Assembly (NCBI RefSeq): GCF_016462415.1
Contig: NZ_JAEMTF010000043.1
Location: 1-36,484 of the forward strand
Source of the DNA: Williamsia sp.
Lineage (GTDB): Bacteria > Actinomycetota > Actinomycetes > Mycobacteriales > Mycobacteriaceae
Length of the DNA: 36,484 nucleotides
Direction: 5' to 3'
The translations under genes and the position numbers were made by a program. The first letter of the stretch is position 1. Every line of letters starts with the position of its first letter. The notes below the pieces were generated by a model, which saw nothing but the letters and a program-made list of their open reading frames with translations, had not been told where the DNA came from and did not search any database. Shown here piece by piece: positions 8,439 to 17,206 of the stretch.

Positions 8439-10092
8439 CAACGACCCCCGCACCGATCGCCCCGCGCACACCTATGTGTCGGTCCACGCGGACCGGTTCC
8501 TCACCGACGCGATCGCCGGCTTCGTCGCCGCGCAGGACCACATCGAATGGGAGTCCGACCCCGGTTTCCTGCACCGCACCGACCGCACCGACGACGGGGT
8601 CGCCCTGGTGTCGGGCGGCGGTTCCGGCCACGAACCCATGCACGCGGCGATGATCGGTGCGGGCATGCTCGACGCCGCGTGCCCGGGCCTGGTCTTCACC
8701 TCCCCCAACGCGCTGCAGATCGCCGGTGCCACCCGCCACGCCGACCGCGGGGCGGGCGTACTCCACATCGTCAAGAACTACACCGGTGACGTGATGAACT
8801 TCCGGGTCGCGAGGAACATGGTCCGCGACGAGGTCGCCACCGACCACGTGCTCATCGACGACGACGTGGCGACCGAAACCGACCACGACGGTCCCGGCCG
8901 CCGCGGTACCGGGGCGACGGTGATCGTCGAGAAGATCTGTGGGGCGGCCGCCGCACGCGGCGACGACCTGAGCACCGTCGCCGAGCTCGGCCGTCGGGTC
9001 GCGGCCGGGTCGCGCAGTTTCTCGGTCGCATTCGCGCCGTGCACCGTGCCCGGCGCGAGCCGGCCGAGTTTCGACCTCCCGCCGGGCGACATGGAGTTCG
9101 GGGTCGGAATCCACGGCGAGGCCGGCGTCGACCGGCTACCGCAGCAACCCGCCGACGAACTGGTCGCGGGCATGCTCGACCGGATTCTCGCCTCCCTGTC
9201 GCCCGGCGACGGTGAGCCGCTGATCGCGTTCGTCAACGGCCTCGGCGCCACACACCCGCTCGAGCTCAACGTGGTGTTCGACCAGGTCGTCCGCCAGCTC
9301 ACCGACCGCGGACACGAGGTCCGCCGAAACATCGTCGGGACGCTCGTCACCGCGCTGGACATGGCGGGTTTCTCGATCACGCTGGTGCGCTGCGACGACG
9401 AGATCGTCGACCTGTTCGACGCGCCCACCGGCGCACCCGGATGGCCCGCGCAGACCGCGACCGGCGGGTCACGCCCGGTCGACGTGGGCTTCGCCGAGCC
9501 CGACGATTCCGCCGACACCGGCGACGAGTCGCCCTGGTTGAGCGCGTTCGTCGGCCGGGTCCAGGAGTCGATCGACGAGCTGACCGAACTCGACCGTCAG
9601 GCCGGCGACGGTGATTTCGGCACGAACATGGCTGCGGCCCTGGGTCATTTCAGCGTGCCACTGCACGGGACGGATCCGGACGTGTTGCGCGCTCTGAGCA
9701 CGTCGTTCCTCGTGCGCGCCGGGGGCACCTCGGGCGCGCTGTTCGGACTGTTCTTCGCCGAACTCGCCCGCGCCTTCGACGACTCGGACGATCGGGGTGA
9801 CGCCCTGCGCACCGGGGTCGCCGAGGCATTGCGACAGATCCAGGACCTCGGCGGCGCCGACGTCGGGGACAACACCCTTGTCGATGCCCTGTCCCCCGCC
9901 GCCGACGCCCTCGCCCGCGGTATGTCGCTGTCCGACGTCGCCGCGGCGTCGGCCGACGGGGCGGAGTCCACCCGCGAACTGGTCGCGTCGCGCGGCCGCG
10001 CGAGCTACGTCGGCGATCGAGCGCGCGGTGTAATCGACCCCGGCGCGTTGGTGATCTCGTGGTTCTTCGGCGCGGCCGCCGAGCGCGCCTGA
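8431..10092 (+). CDS. Dihydroxyacetone kinase family protein (DhaK-DhaL fusion)
   Basis: 553-residue ATP-type kinase with both domains fused. The DhaK domain (about 1-330) carries GGGSGHEPMH and His228 (GIHGEAG), the histidine that covalently holds the ketose as a hemiaminal in this family. The DhaL ATP domain (about 365-550) shows LDRQAGDGDFGTNM with Asp388, Asp393 and Asp395 at the 5- and 2-residue spacing of the Mg-binding aspartates. Related enzymes phosphorylate dihydroxyacetone, erythrulose or other short ketoses. Translation appears to start at a TTG overlapping the permease stop, implying coupling. The exact substrate is open; there is no DhaM gene, as expected for an ATP-dependent fusion. 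Confidence 0.93.
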   Translation: MSDNDPRTDRPAHTYVSVHADRFLTDAIAGFVAAQDHIEWESDPGFLHRTDRTDDGVALVSGGGSGHEPMHAAMIGAGMLDAACPGLVFTSPNALQIAGATRHADRGAGVLHIVKNYTGDVMNFRVARNMVRDEVATDHVLIDDDVATETDHDGPGRRGTGATVIVEKICGAAAARGDDLSTVAELGRRVAAGSRSFSVAFAPCTVPGASRPSFDLPPGDMEFGVGIHGEAGVDRLPQQPADELVAGMLDRILASLSPGDGEPLIAFVNGLGATHPLELNVVFDQVVRQLTDRGHEVRRNIVGTLVTALDMAGFSITLVRCDDEIVDLFDAPTGAPGWPAQTATGGSRPVDVGFAEPDDSADTGDESPWLSAFVGRVQESIDELTELDRQAGDGDFGTNMAAALGHFSVPLHGTDPDVLRALSTSFLVRAGGTSGALFGLFFAELARAFDDSDDRGDALRTGVAEALRQIQDLGGADVGDNTLVDALSPAADALARGMSLSDVAAASADGAESTRELVASRGRASYVGDRARGVIDPGALVISWFFGAAAERA

Positions 10093-10093
10093 C

Positions 10094-10744
10094 GTGTCGG
10101 TGACCGACCGTCGATCGGGGGTTCGACTCGCGGCGTGGGCGTGGCTGATCGGCGGGATCGTCTACTTCCTCACCGAGGCCGTGGCCGCGGTCCGCTACCC
10201 GGACTACAGCTACTCCCGGGACTACATCAGCGCGCTCGGTGTCCCGAACACGTCGCCGTCGGCGGTCCTGATGAACCTCGGCGCGTTCGTCGTCCACGGC
10301 ATCCTGTTCGCCGCCGGCGGCATCCTGCTCGTCCGCGCGATCGGACGGACGAGTCGGGGACGTACCGCGTTCGTCGTGCTCACGGTGATCAACGGCGTCG
10401 GCAACGTGGGAGTCGGGGTGTTCCACGCCGGGGCCAGTCCCCTGCACGGCTTCGGTGCGCTGCTCGCGATCGTCGGAGGCAACGCGGCCATGATCGTCGC
10501 AGGCAGGGTGTTCGCCGAGATCGGGGCGCCGCGCTGGTACTGCGTCGCCTCCCGTGTCGCAGGCGTGATCGGTATCGCGAGCTTCGTCGCGCTCCTGGCC
10601 ATCGCGGGCGCGGACACCGGCCTCGAGGGCGCCGTCGAGCGCGGCGCCGTCTACTCGATCATCGGCTGGGACATCGTCACCGGCCTGGTGCTGCTGCTGG
10701 TCCTGCCGGGTCGGCGGGCCGCGCAGCCCCCACCTCGCGGGTAG
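10094..10744 (+). CDS. DUF998 family membrane protein
   Basis: 216-residue multi-pass membrane protein of DUF998. About six hydrophobic segments can be seen, beginning LAAWAWLIGGIVYFLTEAV and ending at GWDIVTGLVLLLVL. The SRDYISALG segment after the first helix and NVGVGVFHAG in the middle are family features. The start is a GTG one base after the kinase stop, so it is in the same operon as the permease and kinase. Function is unknown for the family. Confidence 0.85.
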   Translation: MSVTDRRSGVRLAAWAWLIGGIVYFLTEAVAAVRYPDYSYSRDYISALGVPNTSPSAVLMNLGAFVVHGILFAAGGILLVRAIGRTSRGRTAFVVLTVINGVGNVGVGVFHAGASPLHGFGALLAIVGGNAAMIVAGRVFAEIGAPRWYCVASRVAGVIGIASFVALLAIAGADTGLEGAVERGAVYSIIGWDIVTGLVLLLVLPGRRAAQPPPRG

Positions 10745-10761
10745 AAGTGCACTATGGGGTG

Positions 10762-11448
10762 ATGACTGATTTATCCGGCACAGTGTTCGTCGTCGTCGGC
10801 GCCACCGGCGCCCTGGGTTCCCGCATCGCCACGTTGCTCGCCGACGCCGGCGCGACACTGACGATCTCCGGTCGATCGGCCGACAAACTCGACGCACTGG
10901 GTATCGACGGTGCACACACCGTCACCGCGGACCTGCGTGAGCCGGCCGCGGCGGCGCAGGTCATCGACGCCGCCAAGGAGAAGCACGGTCGGATCGACGG
11001 CGTCGTGAACGCGGCCGGGGTCGCGGCCTTCGGGCCAGTGGCCGAGATCGACGACGACACCGTCGACGACCTGGTACTCATCGACTTCCTCGGACCGCTG
11101 CGTCTGCTGCGGGCAGCGTTGTCCGCCGTCGAGGAGGGCGGCGTCGTCGTCGGGATCAGTGCAGTTCTGGCCGAACAGCCCGTCGCCGGGATGGCGACCT
11201 ACTCCGCGGTGAAGGCGGCCGCGTCGACGCTGTACATCGCGGCGGCAAAAGAGGCGCGCCGCAGCAAGATCCGCGTGGTCGACGTCCGGCCGCCGCACAC
11301 CGAGACCGGACTGGTCGACCGGGCCATCGCCGGCGATCCGCCGAAGATGCCCGAGGGCATCTCACCGGACGCGGTCGCGAAGCGCGTCCTGTCGGCCATC
11401 ACCGGCGGCGAGCGCGAAGTGCCCAGCAGCGAATTCGATGCGGAGTAG
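10762..11448 (+). CDS. SDR family NAD(P)-dependent oxidoreductase
   Basis: 228-residue classical short-chain dehydrogenase. It has the cofactor motif GATGALG near residue 14, NAAG in the middle, a Ser in GISAV and the catalytic YSAVK. It reduces or oxidises a carbonyl/alcohol with NAD(P); substrate unknown. The ATG at 10762 is chosen since SDR homology starts at once (TDLSGTVFVVVGATG); the much longer in-frame extension upstream lies inside the DUF998 gene in another frame and is a shadow. It contains a rare TTA leucine codon at position 4. It is the probable last gene of the permease-kinase operon, 17 bases after the DUF998 stop. Confidence 0.9.
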   Translation: MTDLSGTVFVVVGATGALGSRIATLLADAGATLTISGRSADKLDALGIDGAHTVTADLREPAAAAQVIDAAKEKHGRIDGVVNAAGVAAFGPVAEIDDDTVDDLVLIDFLGPLRLLRAALSAVEEGGVVVGISAVLAEQPVAGMATYSAVKAAASTLYIAAAKEARRSKIRVVDVRPPHTETGLVDRAIAGDPPKMPEGISPDAVAKRVLSAITGGEREVPSSEFDAE

Positions 11449-11574
11449 TACCACCGCGATCTGACCGACAGCGCAGCCTCTCCGTCGACGCCGGGAACAT
11501 TCGACTCTCCCCACGGCATCGAAGTGTCATCCGCCGGTTCTCGCCGGACGACACGCACCGAGAGGCTCGACCCG

Positions 11575-12996
11575 ATGACGCACCCCATGAGTGGCGCCGC
11601 GCGCCGCCACATCCGGCGATTCGTCGCCATCACCACGTTTGTCCTGGCGATGCTCGTGGCCGCACCGCTGGCGAGCGGCATCGTCACCGGTTTCGGCGAG
11701 ACGTCGGCGTCGGCGACCACCGGTTGCGATGCAACGGCCGCGAGCCTGACCGCCGAACTGGCTGGGTTCGAGGCCAAGGTCACCGCGTACAACGCCGAGG
11801 TCGGGGCTCTGAACGCGGCAGGCGGAGGCACCCCCGGGCAGGTTGCCGCCTACGACGCACGCAAGGCCCAGCTAGTCGCCGAGGGCAACGCGTTCATCGC
11901 CAAGACCACACAGTGCCAGTCGGCCGGTGTCGGCTCGGGAGTGGCGAGACCCCGCCTTCCCGGTGAGCCGTCGTCGTCGAGGCCCGCGCCCGCTGCCGCC
12001 CCTGCGGCCCCGCGTGCGCCGCCGGCCCCGACAGCGTCTGCACCCCCGGTCCGGACCGCACCGCCGGTCGCCCAGCGGGCACCCGCTGCACCATCACGTC
12101 CGATTGCACCGGCCCCCAGGGCGGCGCCGTCGAGTGCGACGCCGCAGTCACCCGGCGCAGCGCGGCCGAACACCGCGACTTCGGCGGCCCCCGAGCCTGT
12201 CGACTACGGCAGCACTCCGCAGAGCCGTGTCAGCGATCCCGCGTTCCAGAAGCGGTACTACGACTCCGCTGGACGGCGCAAAGATCAATACGCCACCGAC
12301 GATTTCGGGAACCCGATTCCGCAGGCACGGATCGACAGTGCGGGCCGGTGGACGCCTGTCGACGAGAAGATCGACATCAAGGCCCGTCCCGGGATGGCCC
12401 GGCAGGTCCCCGCGCTGCACACCGATCGCGCTGCGATCGATCCCATCGCGAAGGAACGTGCCGCAGCACTCGGGCAACTCAGTGCGGCCCGGCAACGATT
12501 CGACGACGAGGTGAAGCGAAACGGTGAGCCGTCACCCGCGGCCGAGAAGGCGCTGAAGGAAGCACACGACCGGGTCACCACGGTGGGCGCGACGTTCGGC
12601 GAGGCGTCGGCCCGGGCCGCCATCCACCAGGAATTCCCGACCGAGAGATACGACGTGGAAGAGCTGACCGACCGCGACCACATGGGTGGACCCGGTGAGC
12701 CCGACCAGCTGTACATGGTCACCCCCAGGGACGGGGGCAAGCCCTTCCCGGTCCTCGTCGAGGCCAAGTCGCCCAGCAGCAGCCTGGGGTCGAGGCTCTA
12801 TGAAGGTAAGCGCGTTCAGCAGGGCACCACCGAATACGCTGAGAGCATCGCCGAGGCCTTGCGCACGAAGAATGCGAAACTCGCACGGGCCATCGGTCAA
12901 GGTCTTCGCTCGGGCACTCTGCGATACCTCCTGGTGCGGGCCACGGTGACTCCGGACGGGTCGTGGGCCGGGACCAGCATCCAGACCTTCCGGTGA
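11575..12996 (+). CDS. Secreted protein with C-terminal PD-(D/E)XK nuclease-like toxin domain
   Basis: 473-residue predicted exported toxin. In order it shows a basic N-terminus and hydrophobic Sec signal peptide (about 1-48, ending near SASA), a helical two-cysteine domain (Cys51, Cys114), a Pro/Ala-rich linker (about 118-208), a linking region, and a C-terminal domain from about 335. That last domain has Glu343 (FGEAS), Asp377 (GEPDQLYMV), Glu396 and Lys398 (VLVEAKS) and then RVQQGTTEY. This is the E-D-ExK-Q pattern of restriction-endonuclease-fold nucleases. The ATG at 11575 has AGAGG 9 bases upstream; a GTG at 11524 is less likely. The next gene encodes an Imm49 immunity protein, which supports a polymorphic-toxin role. 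Nuclease activity and target are inferred. Confidence 0.75.
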   Translation: MTHPMSGAARRHIRRFVAITTFVLAMLVAAPLASGIVTGFGETSASATTGCDATAASLTAELAGFEAKVTAYNAEVGALNAAGGGTPGQVAAYDARKAQLVAEGNAFIAKTTQCQSAGVGSGVARPRLPGEPSSSRPAPAAAPAAPRAPPAPTASAPPVRTAPPVAQRAPAAPSRPIAPAPRAAPSSATPQSPGAARPNTATSAAPEPVDYGSTPQSRVSDPAFQKRYYDSAGRRKDQYATDDFGNPIPQARIDSAGRWTPVDEKIDIKARPGMARQVPALHTDRAAIDPIAKERAAALGQLSAARQRFDDEVKRNGEPSPAAEKALKEAHDRVTTVGATFGEASARAAIHQEFPTERYDVEELTDRDHMGGPGEPDQLYMVTPRDGGKPFPVLVEAKSPSSSLGSRLYEGKRVQQGTTEYAESIAEALRTKNAKLARAIGQGLRSGTLRYLLVRATVTPDGSWAGTSIQTFR

Positions 12997-13025
12997 CGCA
13001 TCCGCGCCGACCATGAGAGGACATC

Positions 13026-13889
13026 ATGCCCACCGATCGCCACCCCGTCGATCACGACGAGGCACGACGCCAGGCCGGCGAAACGGCCGAGGTGCTCTTC
13101 GATGGCGAGATACCGGACATCACGAGCGGAGTGGCCGAGGTCCAGACAAGCGCACCCGGTTTCGCAGAGGCACTCGCCTTGTGGCTCATCGCGAACGATC
13201 CATCCGCGCAGGAGGTACGGACGATCGACGCGGCGGCGTTGACGTCCGACCTCACCGCCGGCATGTTCCTGGCTGCCGCGGTAGAGCCAGGTGCCCCTTT
13301 CTCGGTCACCGTGAACGGCTCGCCGATGACGTTCCATGGGAACGGCATTCACTTCCACATCGCGCTCGACACGTGGATGCCGGTCTACTGGTGGTACCGG
13401 CTGTCCCGCAGCACTCAGTCGCGTGCGGCGGTCAATGTCCTGACCAGGGACCAGATCCTGCGGGACGGGCACTGGGCGCGGCACCGGGTGCACATGTACG
13501 ACGCGTTCATCGCCCTCGACAACGACGAACCGGACTGGATCGACCACGTCCACCTCGCGCTCGAGACCGTCGGCCGTCCCGCTCCCACCGACGGCATGGA
13601 AGCGCAGTACATCCACAAACCGTTGCTCCACATGCTCATCGCCATCGACGACGACAACCAGGACGCGTTCACCGACGCCCTCGTCACGGGTATCGAGACC
13701 CACCGCAGGTACTGGACCCGAAACGAGAAGTTCGCCGCTGACTGCGAAGGCTTCACCTCGATCCCCCTCGCCGCGATCTGCGCCCTGGCTGTCGACCGCG
13801 GACTCACCATCGCGGTCGAATCCGACTACCTGCCCAGTGGGCTCATCGCGCCCAGCTGGTACCCGGTGATGAAGGGTTCAGTCGGGTAG
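13026..13889 (+). CDS. Imm49 family immunity protein
   Basis: 287-residue protein recognised as immunity protein 49, a family found next to polymorphic-toxin genes. Signature stretches are FTDALVTGIETHRRYWT, a run of small hydrophobics SIPLAAICALAVDRG, and VESDYLPSGLI near the C-terminus. There is no signal peptide, so it should act in the cytosol, as expected for protection from a nuclease toxin delivered by sister cells. A GAGAGG ribosome-binding site lies 5 bases before the ATG, and the gene begins 29 bases after the toxin stop, so they form one operon. Its 3' end overlaps the convergent SnoaL-like gene by 12 bases. Confidence 0.9.
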   Translation: MPTDRHPVDHDEARRQAGETAEVLFDGEIPDITSGVAEVQTSAPGFAEALALWLIANDPSAQEVRTIDAAALTSDLTAGMFLAAAVEPGAPFSVTVNGSPMTFHGNGIHFHIALDTWMPVYWWYRLSRSTQSRAAVNVLTRDQILRDGHWARHRVHMYDAFIALDNDEPDWIDHVHLALETVGRPAPTDGMEAQYIHKPLLHMLIAIDDDNQDAFTDALVTGIETHRRYWTRNEKFAADCEGFTSIPLAAICALAVDRGLTIAVESDYLPSGLIAPSWYPVMKGSVG

Positions 13890-14294
13890 GACATCGGCGA
13901 TCGGCGTGTTCTGTCCGGCGGCCACCCACCACTGACCGTCGCGCTCGACCAGCACGTACATCGCCATCTCGGACAAGCCACCGGTGATCGCACGGCGCGC
14001 GATCTGCGCCACCACGACGCCGGCGCTCGGCGCCACGACCTGCGCGAGTTCGAAGACCGACCGCGGTTCGGCGGGGGTGCCGTGCATGAACGAGCGGTGA
14101 ATGGCGTTCAGTGCCTCGAACCCGTTGAGCACCTCCCCTTTCGGCGACCCCCAGAGGACGTCGTCGGCGAAGGTCAGGTCATAGGTGTCCGCGTTGCCGG
14201 TGTCGTGACCGTGTTGCAGGTGCTCGAGGAGCCCGGCGACGGCGTCGTGGTCGCGGCCGGTGTCGAGTGCGGGTCGGTCTGTCGTCTCGTTCAT
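13878..14294 (-). CDS. SgcJ/EcaC-type SnoaL-like (NTF2-fold) protein
   Basis: 138-residue small protein of the SnoaL-like/DUF4440 group with an NTF2 cone fold: an N-terminal helix pair (AVAGLLEHLQHGHDTGNAD), YDLTFADDVLWGSPKGEVLNG, and a beta-rich C-terminus ending WWVAAGQNTPI. Members labelled SgcJ/EcaC are small-molecule binding proteins or minor enzymes, often of unknown substrate. The ATG at 14294 is preferred over one seven codons upstream. It is convergent with and overlaps the imm49 stop. No functional link to its neighbours is evident. Confidence 0.85.
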   Translation of the reverse strand: MNETTDRPALDTGRDHDAVAGLLEHLQHGHDTGNADTYDLTFADDVLWGSPKGEVLNGFEALNAIHRSFMHGTPAEPRSVFELAQVVAPSAGVVVAQIARRAITGGLSEMAMYVLVERDGQWWVAAGQNTPIADVLPD

Positions 14295-14429
14295 GGTTCG
14301 ACGGTAAAACCTCAAGTCAGCTTCACGTCAACACCGACCGAGGGACCGATGACTTCTGGGATGTCGTCGAGTCGGTATCTGTGTGGCACCGATCCGCACG
14401 CCGCCACCGTGCTCGATGAGAGGATCGAC

Positions 14430-14783
14430 ATGACAATCGCTCACCTGCTGGCCGTCGTACCCGTCCGCGACATCGACATCGCGAACGACTGGTACGGGAA
14501 GCTCTTCGGCCGCCCGGCCACCAACAACCCGATGCCGAGTCTCGTGGAATGGCAGGTCGTGGACAACGGCTGGGTTCAGGTCAGCGTCGACACCGAACGA
14601 GCCGGATCGGGCCTGCTGAACCTCGCCGTCGACGACATCGACGCGCACGTCGCCGAACTGGCAGCGCGCGGATTGACCGCCGGTGAGATCCAGACCGTGA
14701 CGAAAGGGGTTCAGCTGTCGGCGATCACCGACCCCGACGGCAACACCATCACCGTCATCGGAGGCTTTCGCGAAACGTACTAG
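14430..14783 (+). CDS. VOC (glyoxalase/bleomycin-resistance fold) family protein
   Basis: 117-residue single vicinal-oxygen-chelate module pair: VVPVRDIDIANDWYGKLFG at the N-terminus, LLNLAVDDIDAHVAELAARGL in the middle, and ITDPDGNTITVIGGF at the C-terminus, the usual DPDGN turn of VOC proteins. Such proteins are glyoxalase-like enzymes or drug-binding proteins; the function here is unassigned. A GAGAGG site 6 bases before the ATG at 14430 decides the start over an in-frame ATG at 14349. It is convergent with the tetR gene 17 bases downstream. Confidence 0.88.
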   Translation: MTIAHLLAVVPVRDIDIANDWYGKLFGRPATNNPMPSLVEWQVVDNGWVQVSVDTERAGSGLLNLAVDDIDAHVAELAARGLTAGEIQTVTKGVQLSAITDPDGNTITVIGGFRETY

Positions 14784-14800
14784 ACGGAAAGTGCGGCAGG

Positions 14801-15463
14801 TCAGACGTTCTCGACCGACGCACGAAACGCGTCGTAGGTGGACTGCAGCGCCTCGGCGCGCGCGTCGGCGTCACCCATCTGCATCGCGTCCGGGCCGCAC
14901 AACCGGTCCATCGCCAGGTGCATCAACGACATCCACACGGTGACGACGACGCGGACCGAGAGGTCCTCGGCGTCGGCTCCGGTGCGGGCGGCGATCTTCT
15001 CGCTGAGCCGACTGAACTTCGCCTCGCTCATCTCGGCGCCACGACCGCTCACCGACGGCGACGACAGAGCGATCCGGTTCATCACCTCGAAGCGATCGAG
15101 ATCGACATTCGACGCGGCCGGGCAGTTCCCACACATCACCGCGGTGTGCGCGTTGAGCAGGGCCTGGAACTCGTTGCCGGTCCGCGGTTCGGCGTCGAGA
15201 GCGGCCGCGACGGCGGTGACCATGTCGTCGATGGGCGCGAGGATGACGTCTTCCTTGGTCGCGAAGTAGCGGTTGAACGTGCGCGGTGAGATGTCCGCGG
15301 CGTCCGCGATCTGCTCGACCGTGGTCGCATCGAATCCCTGGCTGTCGCACAGTTCCAACGCGACCTCGATGAGCCGAGCCCTGGTCTGGAGCTTCTTGCG
15401 TTCCCGAAGACCGGCTCTGGCCTGGGGGTTCTCCGACTCGACGACTGTCACGAACGCAAGCAT
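14801..15463 (-). CDS. TetR family transcriptional regulator
   Basis: 220-residue repressor-type regulator. The N-terminal TetR helix-turn-helix is at about 28-75 (TTVEQIADAADISPRTFNRYFATKEDVI), followed by a helical ligand domain with a CGNCPAAS segment. It is divergent from the DHA2 exporter gene at 15597, the classic arrangement of a drug-efflux repressor and its pump. It probably binds the repeat-containing 133-bp gap (15493-15554) and is released by a pump substrate. The start at 15463 is the first ATG; a GTG four codons later is possible. Confidence 0.92.
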   Translation of the reverse strand: MLAFVTVVESENPQARAGLRERKKLQTRARLIEVALELCDSQGFDATTVEQIADAADISPRTFNRYFATKEDVILAPIDDMVTAVAAALDAEPRTGNEFQALLNAHTAVMCGNCPAASNVDLDRFEVMNRIALSSPSVSGRGAEMSEAKFSRLSEKIAARTGADAEDLSVRVVVTVWMSLMHLAMDRLCGPDAMQMGDADARAEALQSTYDAFRASVENV

Positions 15464-15492
15464 ACTCGCCGTATCGGCACTTTTCTGCAGTC

Positions 15493-15554
15493 AGCGCCAA
15501 TTGTCTATTTCCGACTTCTGGCGCTTGACGACTTCTGTCTGACTCTGCCACTAT
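15493..15554 (+). promoter_or_regulatory. Candidate exporter promoter and TetR operator
   Basis: Within the tetR-MFS gap, AGCGCCA (15493-15499) is repeated inverted as TGGCGCT (15519-15525). CGACTTCTG occurs twice in direct orientation at 15512 and 15529. TTGACG (15525-15530) and CACTAT (15549-15554), 18 bases apart, form a plausible -35/-10 pair for the exporter, so the repeats would overlap the promoter. Assignment to TetR is by position only. Confidence 0.4.
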
Positions 15555-15596
15555 TGCTCTCAGCCACTCGCCAACCCACCAGAGATTCGAGGAATC

Positions 15597-17102
15597 GTGG
15601 CAATCAGAGACTCAACCGACCTTCTCGCCGACACAACGTCGACGACCCCCGACACCCCGTCCACCGGCGGCAATCGCAAATGGTGGGCCCTGGGCATCAT
15701 CGCCTTGGCGCAACTGATGGTCGTCCTCGACGCCACCATCATCACCATCGCGCTGCCGTTCGCCCAGACCGATCTCGGCATCTCCGACGCCAACCGCCAG
15801 TGGGCCCTGACCGCCTACACGCTGCTGTTCGGCGGACTGCTGCTCCTCGGCGGGCGCATGGCCGACTACCTCGGACGACGCAAGATGTTCCTCATCGGAC
15901 TCGCCGGCTTCGCATTGTCCTCCGCCGCAGCGGGTCTCGCCTGGAACGGCGCGTCGTTCTTCGCCGGACGCGCACTCCAGGGCGTGTTCGCGGCAATGCT
16001 CGCACCGGCAGCACTGTCGCTGATCACGGTGACGTTCGTCGAGCAGAAGGAACGTGCCCGCGCGCTCGCGGTCTACGCCGGTGTCTCCGGTGGTGGCGCG
16101 GCGATCGGTCTCATCGCCGGTGGCGCTCTCACCGAGTACTTCTCGTGGCGCTGGACCCTGCTCATCAACACCCCGATCGCCCTGATCGCCGCCATCGGCG
16201 GACTGATCCTGGTGATCCGCGACCAGCCCGTCACCCGACGCGGCAGCTACGACCTGCCCGGCGCCGTGACGGTCACCGCCGCATTGGTCAGCCTGGTCTA
16301 CGGCTTCACCAAGGCCGCCGAATCCGGTTGGGGCGCAGCATCGACGGTGTCGCTGCTGATCGCCGGCGTCGTCCTGCTCGCCGCGTTCATCGCCATCGAG
16401 ATGCGCGTGTCCAATCCTTTGCTCCCGCTGCGGATCCCGGGTGAGATCAACCGCGGTGGCGCGTTCCTGATCTCGTTCATCGTGCCCATCCCCATGTTCG
16501 CGATGTTCCTGTTCCTGAGCTACTACTTCCAGAACACGCTCGGCGAGACCCCGCTGCGCACCGGCGTCCTGTTCCTCCCGTTCCCGATCTTCATCGTGAT
16601 CGGTGCCGGACTGGCCAGTTCGCTGCTCCCGCGTTTCGGACCGCGCGCACTGCTGGTGGGCGGATCGGCCCTGGCCACCGCGGGCCTGCTGTACCTGGCC
16701 CAGCTCGACACCGACTCCACCTGGCTCGTGAACGTTCTCCCCGCGATGATCCTGATCGCCGCGGGCATGGGACTGGTGTTCGTCTCGATGCAGACGGTCG
16801 CGCTGCATCGCGTCGACGCCGACGACTCGGGAGTGGCCAGTGCACTGGTCAACACCACCCAGCAGATCGGCGGCTCGATCGGCCTGGCGCTGCTGAGCAC
16901 CATCGTCGCGCAGGTGTTCGCCGGTCGGCCGAACACCGACACACCTGCGGGCCTGAAGGAGGCGAACATCTTCAGCTACGACGTCGCCTTCTACTCCGGA
17001 GCGGGCTTCATGGCCGTCGCCCTGGTGGTCGCGCTGTTCACGATCCGGATGCGCAAGCAGGATCTGGCCGACGAGTCACCGGATCCCCTGCTCGTCGCCT
17101 GA
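15597..17102 (+). CDS. DHA2 family MFS drug/multidrug exporter
   Basis: 501-residue, about 14-helix major-facilitator antiporter. Visible family motifs include LMVVLDATIITIALPFAQTDL (DHA2 motif in helix 1), GGRMADYLGRRKMFLIG (motif A loop) and GVSGGGAAIGLIAGG (motif C, antiporter). It exports a hydrophobic compound in exchange for protons; QacA/EmrB-type relatives give drug tolerance. The start is a GTG with a CGAGGA ribosome-binding site 4 bases upstream. It is divergent from a TetR regulator that probably represses it. A strong hairpin follows at 17153-17188. Confidence 0.93.
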   Translation: MAIRDSTDLLADTTSTTPDTPSTGGNRKWWALGIIALAQLMVVLDATIITIALPFAQTDLGISDANRQWALTAYTLLFGGLLLLGGRMADYLGRRKMFLIGLAGFALSSAAAGLAWNGASFFAGRALQGVFAAMLAPAALSLITVTFVEQKERARALAVYAGVSGGGAAIGLIAGGALTEYFSWRWTLLINTPIALIAAIGGLILVIRDQPVTRRGSYDLPGAVTVTAALVSLVYGFTKAAESGWGAASTVSLLIAGVVLLAAFIAIEMRVSNPLLPLRIPGEINRGGAFLISFIVPIPMFAMFLFLSYYFQNTLGETPLRTGVLFLPFPIFIVIGAGLASSLLPRFGPRALLVGGSALATAGLLYLAQLDTDSTWLVNVLPAMILIAAGMGLVFVSMQTVALHRVDADDSGVASALVNTTQQIGGSIGLALLSTIVAQVFAGRPNTDTPAGLKEANIFSYDVAFYSGAGFMAVALVVALFTIRMRKQDLADESPDPLLVA

Positions 17103-17152
17103 GCACCATCTCGGTCGCCGGACCCCCATCCCGGTGTCCGGTCCGGTGACAA

Positions 17153-17188
17153 CGAAGGGCCGCCTCGAGACATCGAGGCGGCCCTTCG
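17153..17188. terminator. Strong bidirectional hairpin terminator
   Basis: CGAAGGGCCGCCTCGA and its perfect reverse complement form a 16-bp GC-rich stem around a GACA loop, placed between the convergent MFS gene (stop 17102) and SDR gene (stop 17207). A short T run follows on the plus strand. This fits a shared factor-independent terminator of the weak-U-tract actinobacterial type. Confidence 0.85.
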
Positions 17189-17206
17189 CGTTTCGCTTCC
17201 GCGGAG

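Noticed and set aside
7065-8471. A 468-codon minus-strand open frame antisense to the permease
   Set aside because: It is Asp/His/Arg-rich with no recognisable domain and is fully covered by a 12-helix permease.
8431-10092. DhaKL kinase as the supplier of dihydroxyacetone phosphate for the AfsA-like protein
   Set aside because: It is 18 kb away in an operon with a permease, separated by clpB and unrelated genes, and glycolysis already supplies this metabolite.
10135-11448. A 437-codon open frame apparently joining DUF998 and SDR
   Set aside because: The first half is an off-frame reading of the DUF998 membrane gene; SDR homology starts at 10762.
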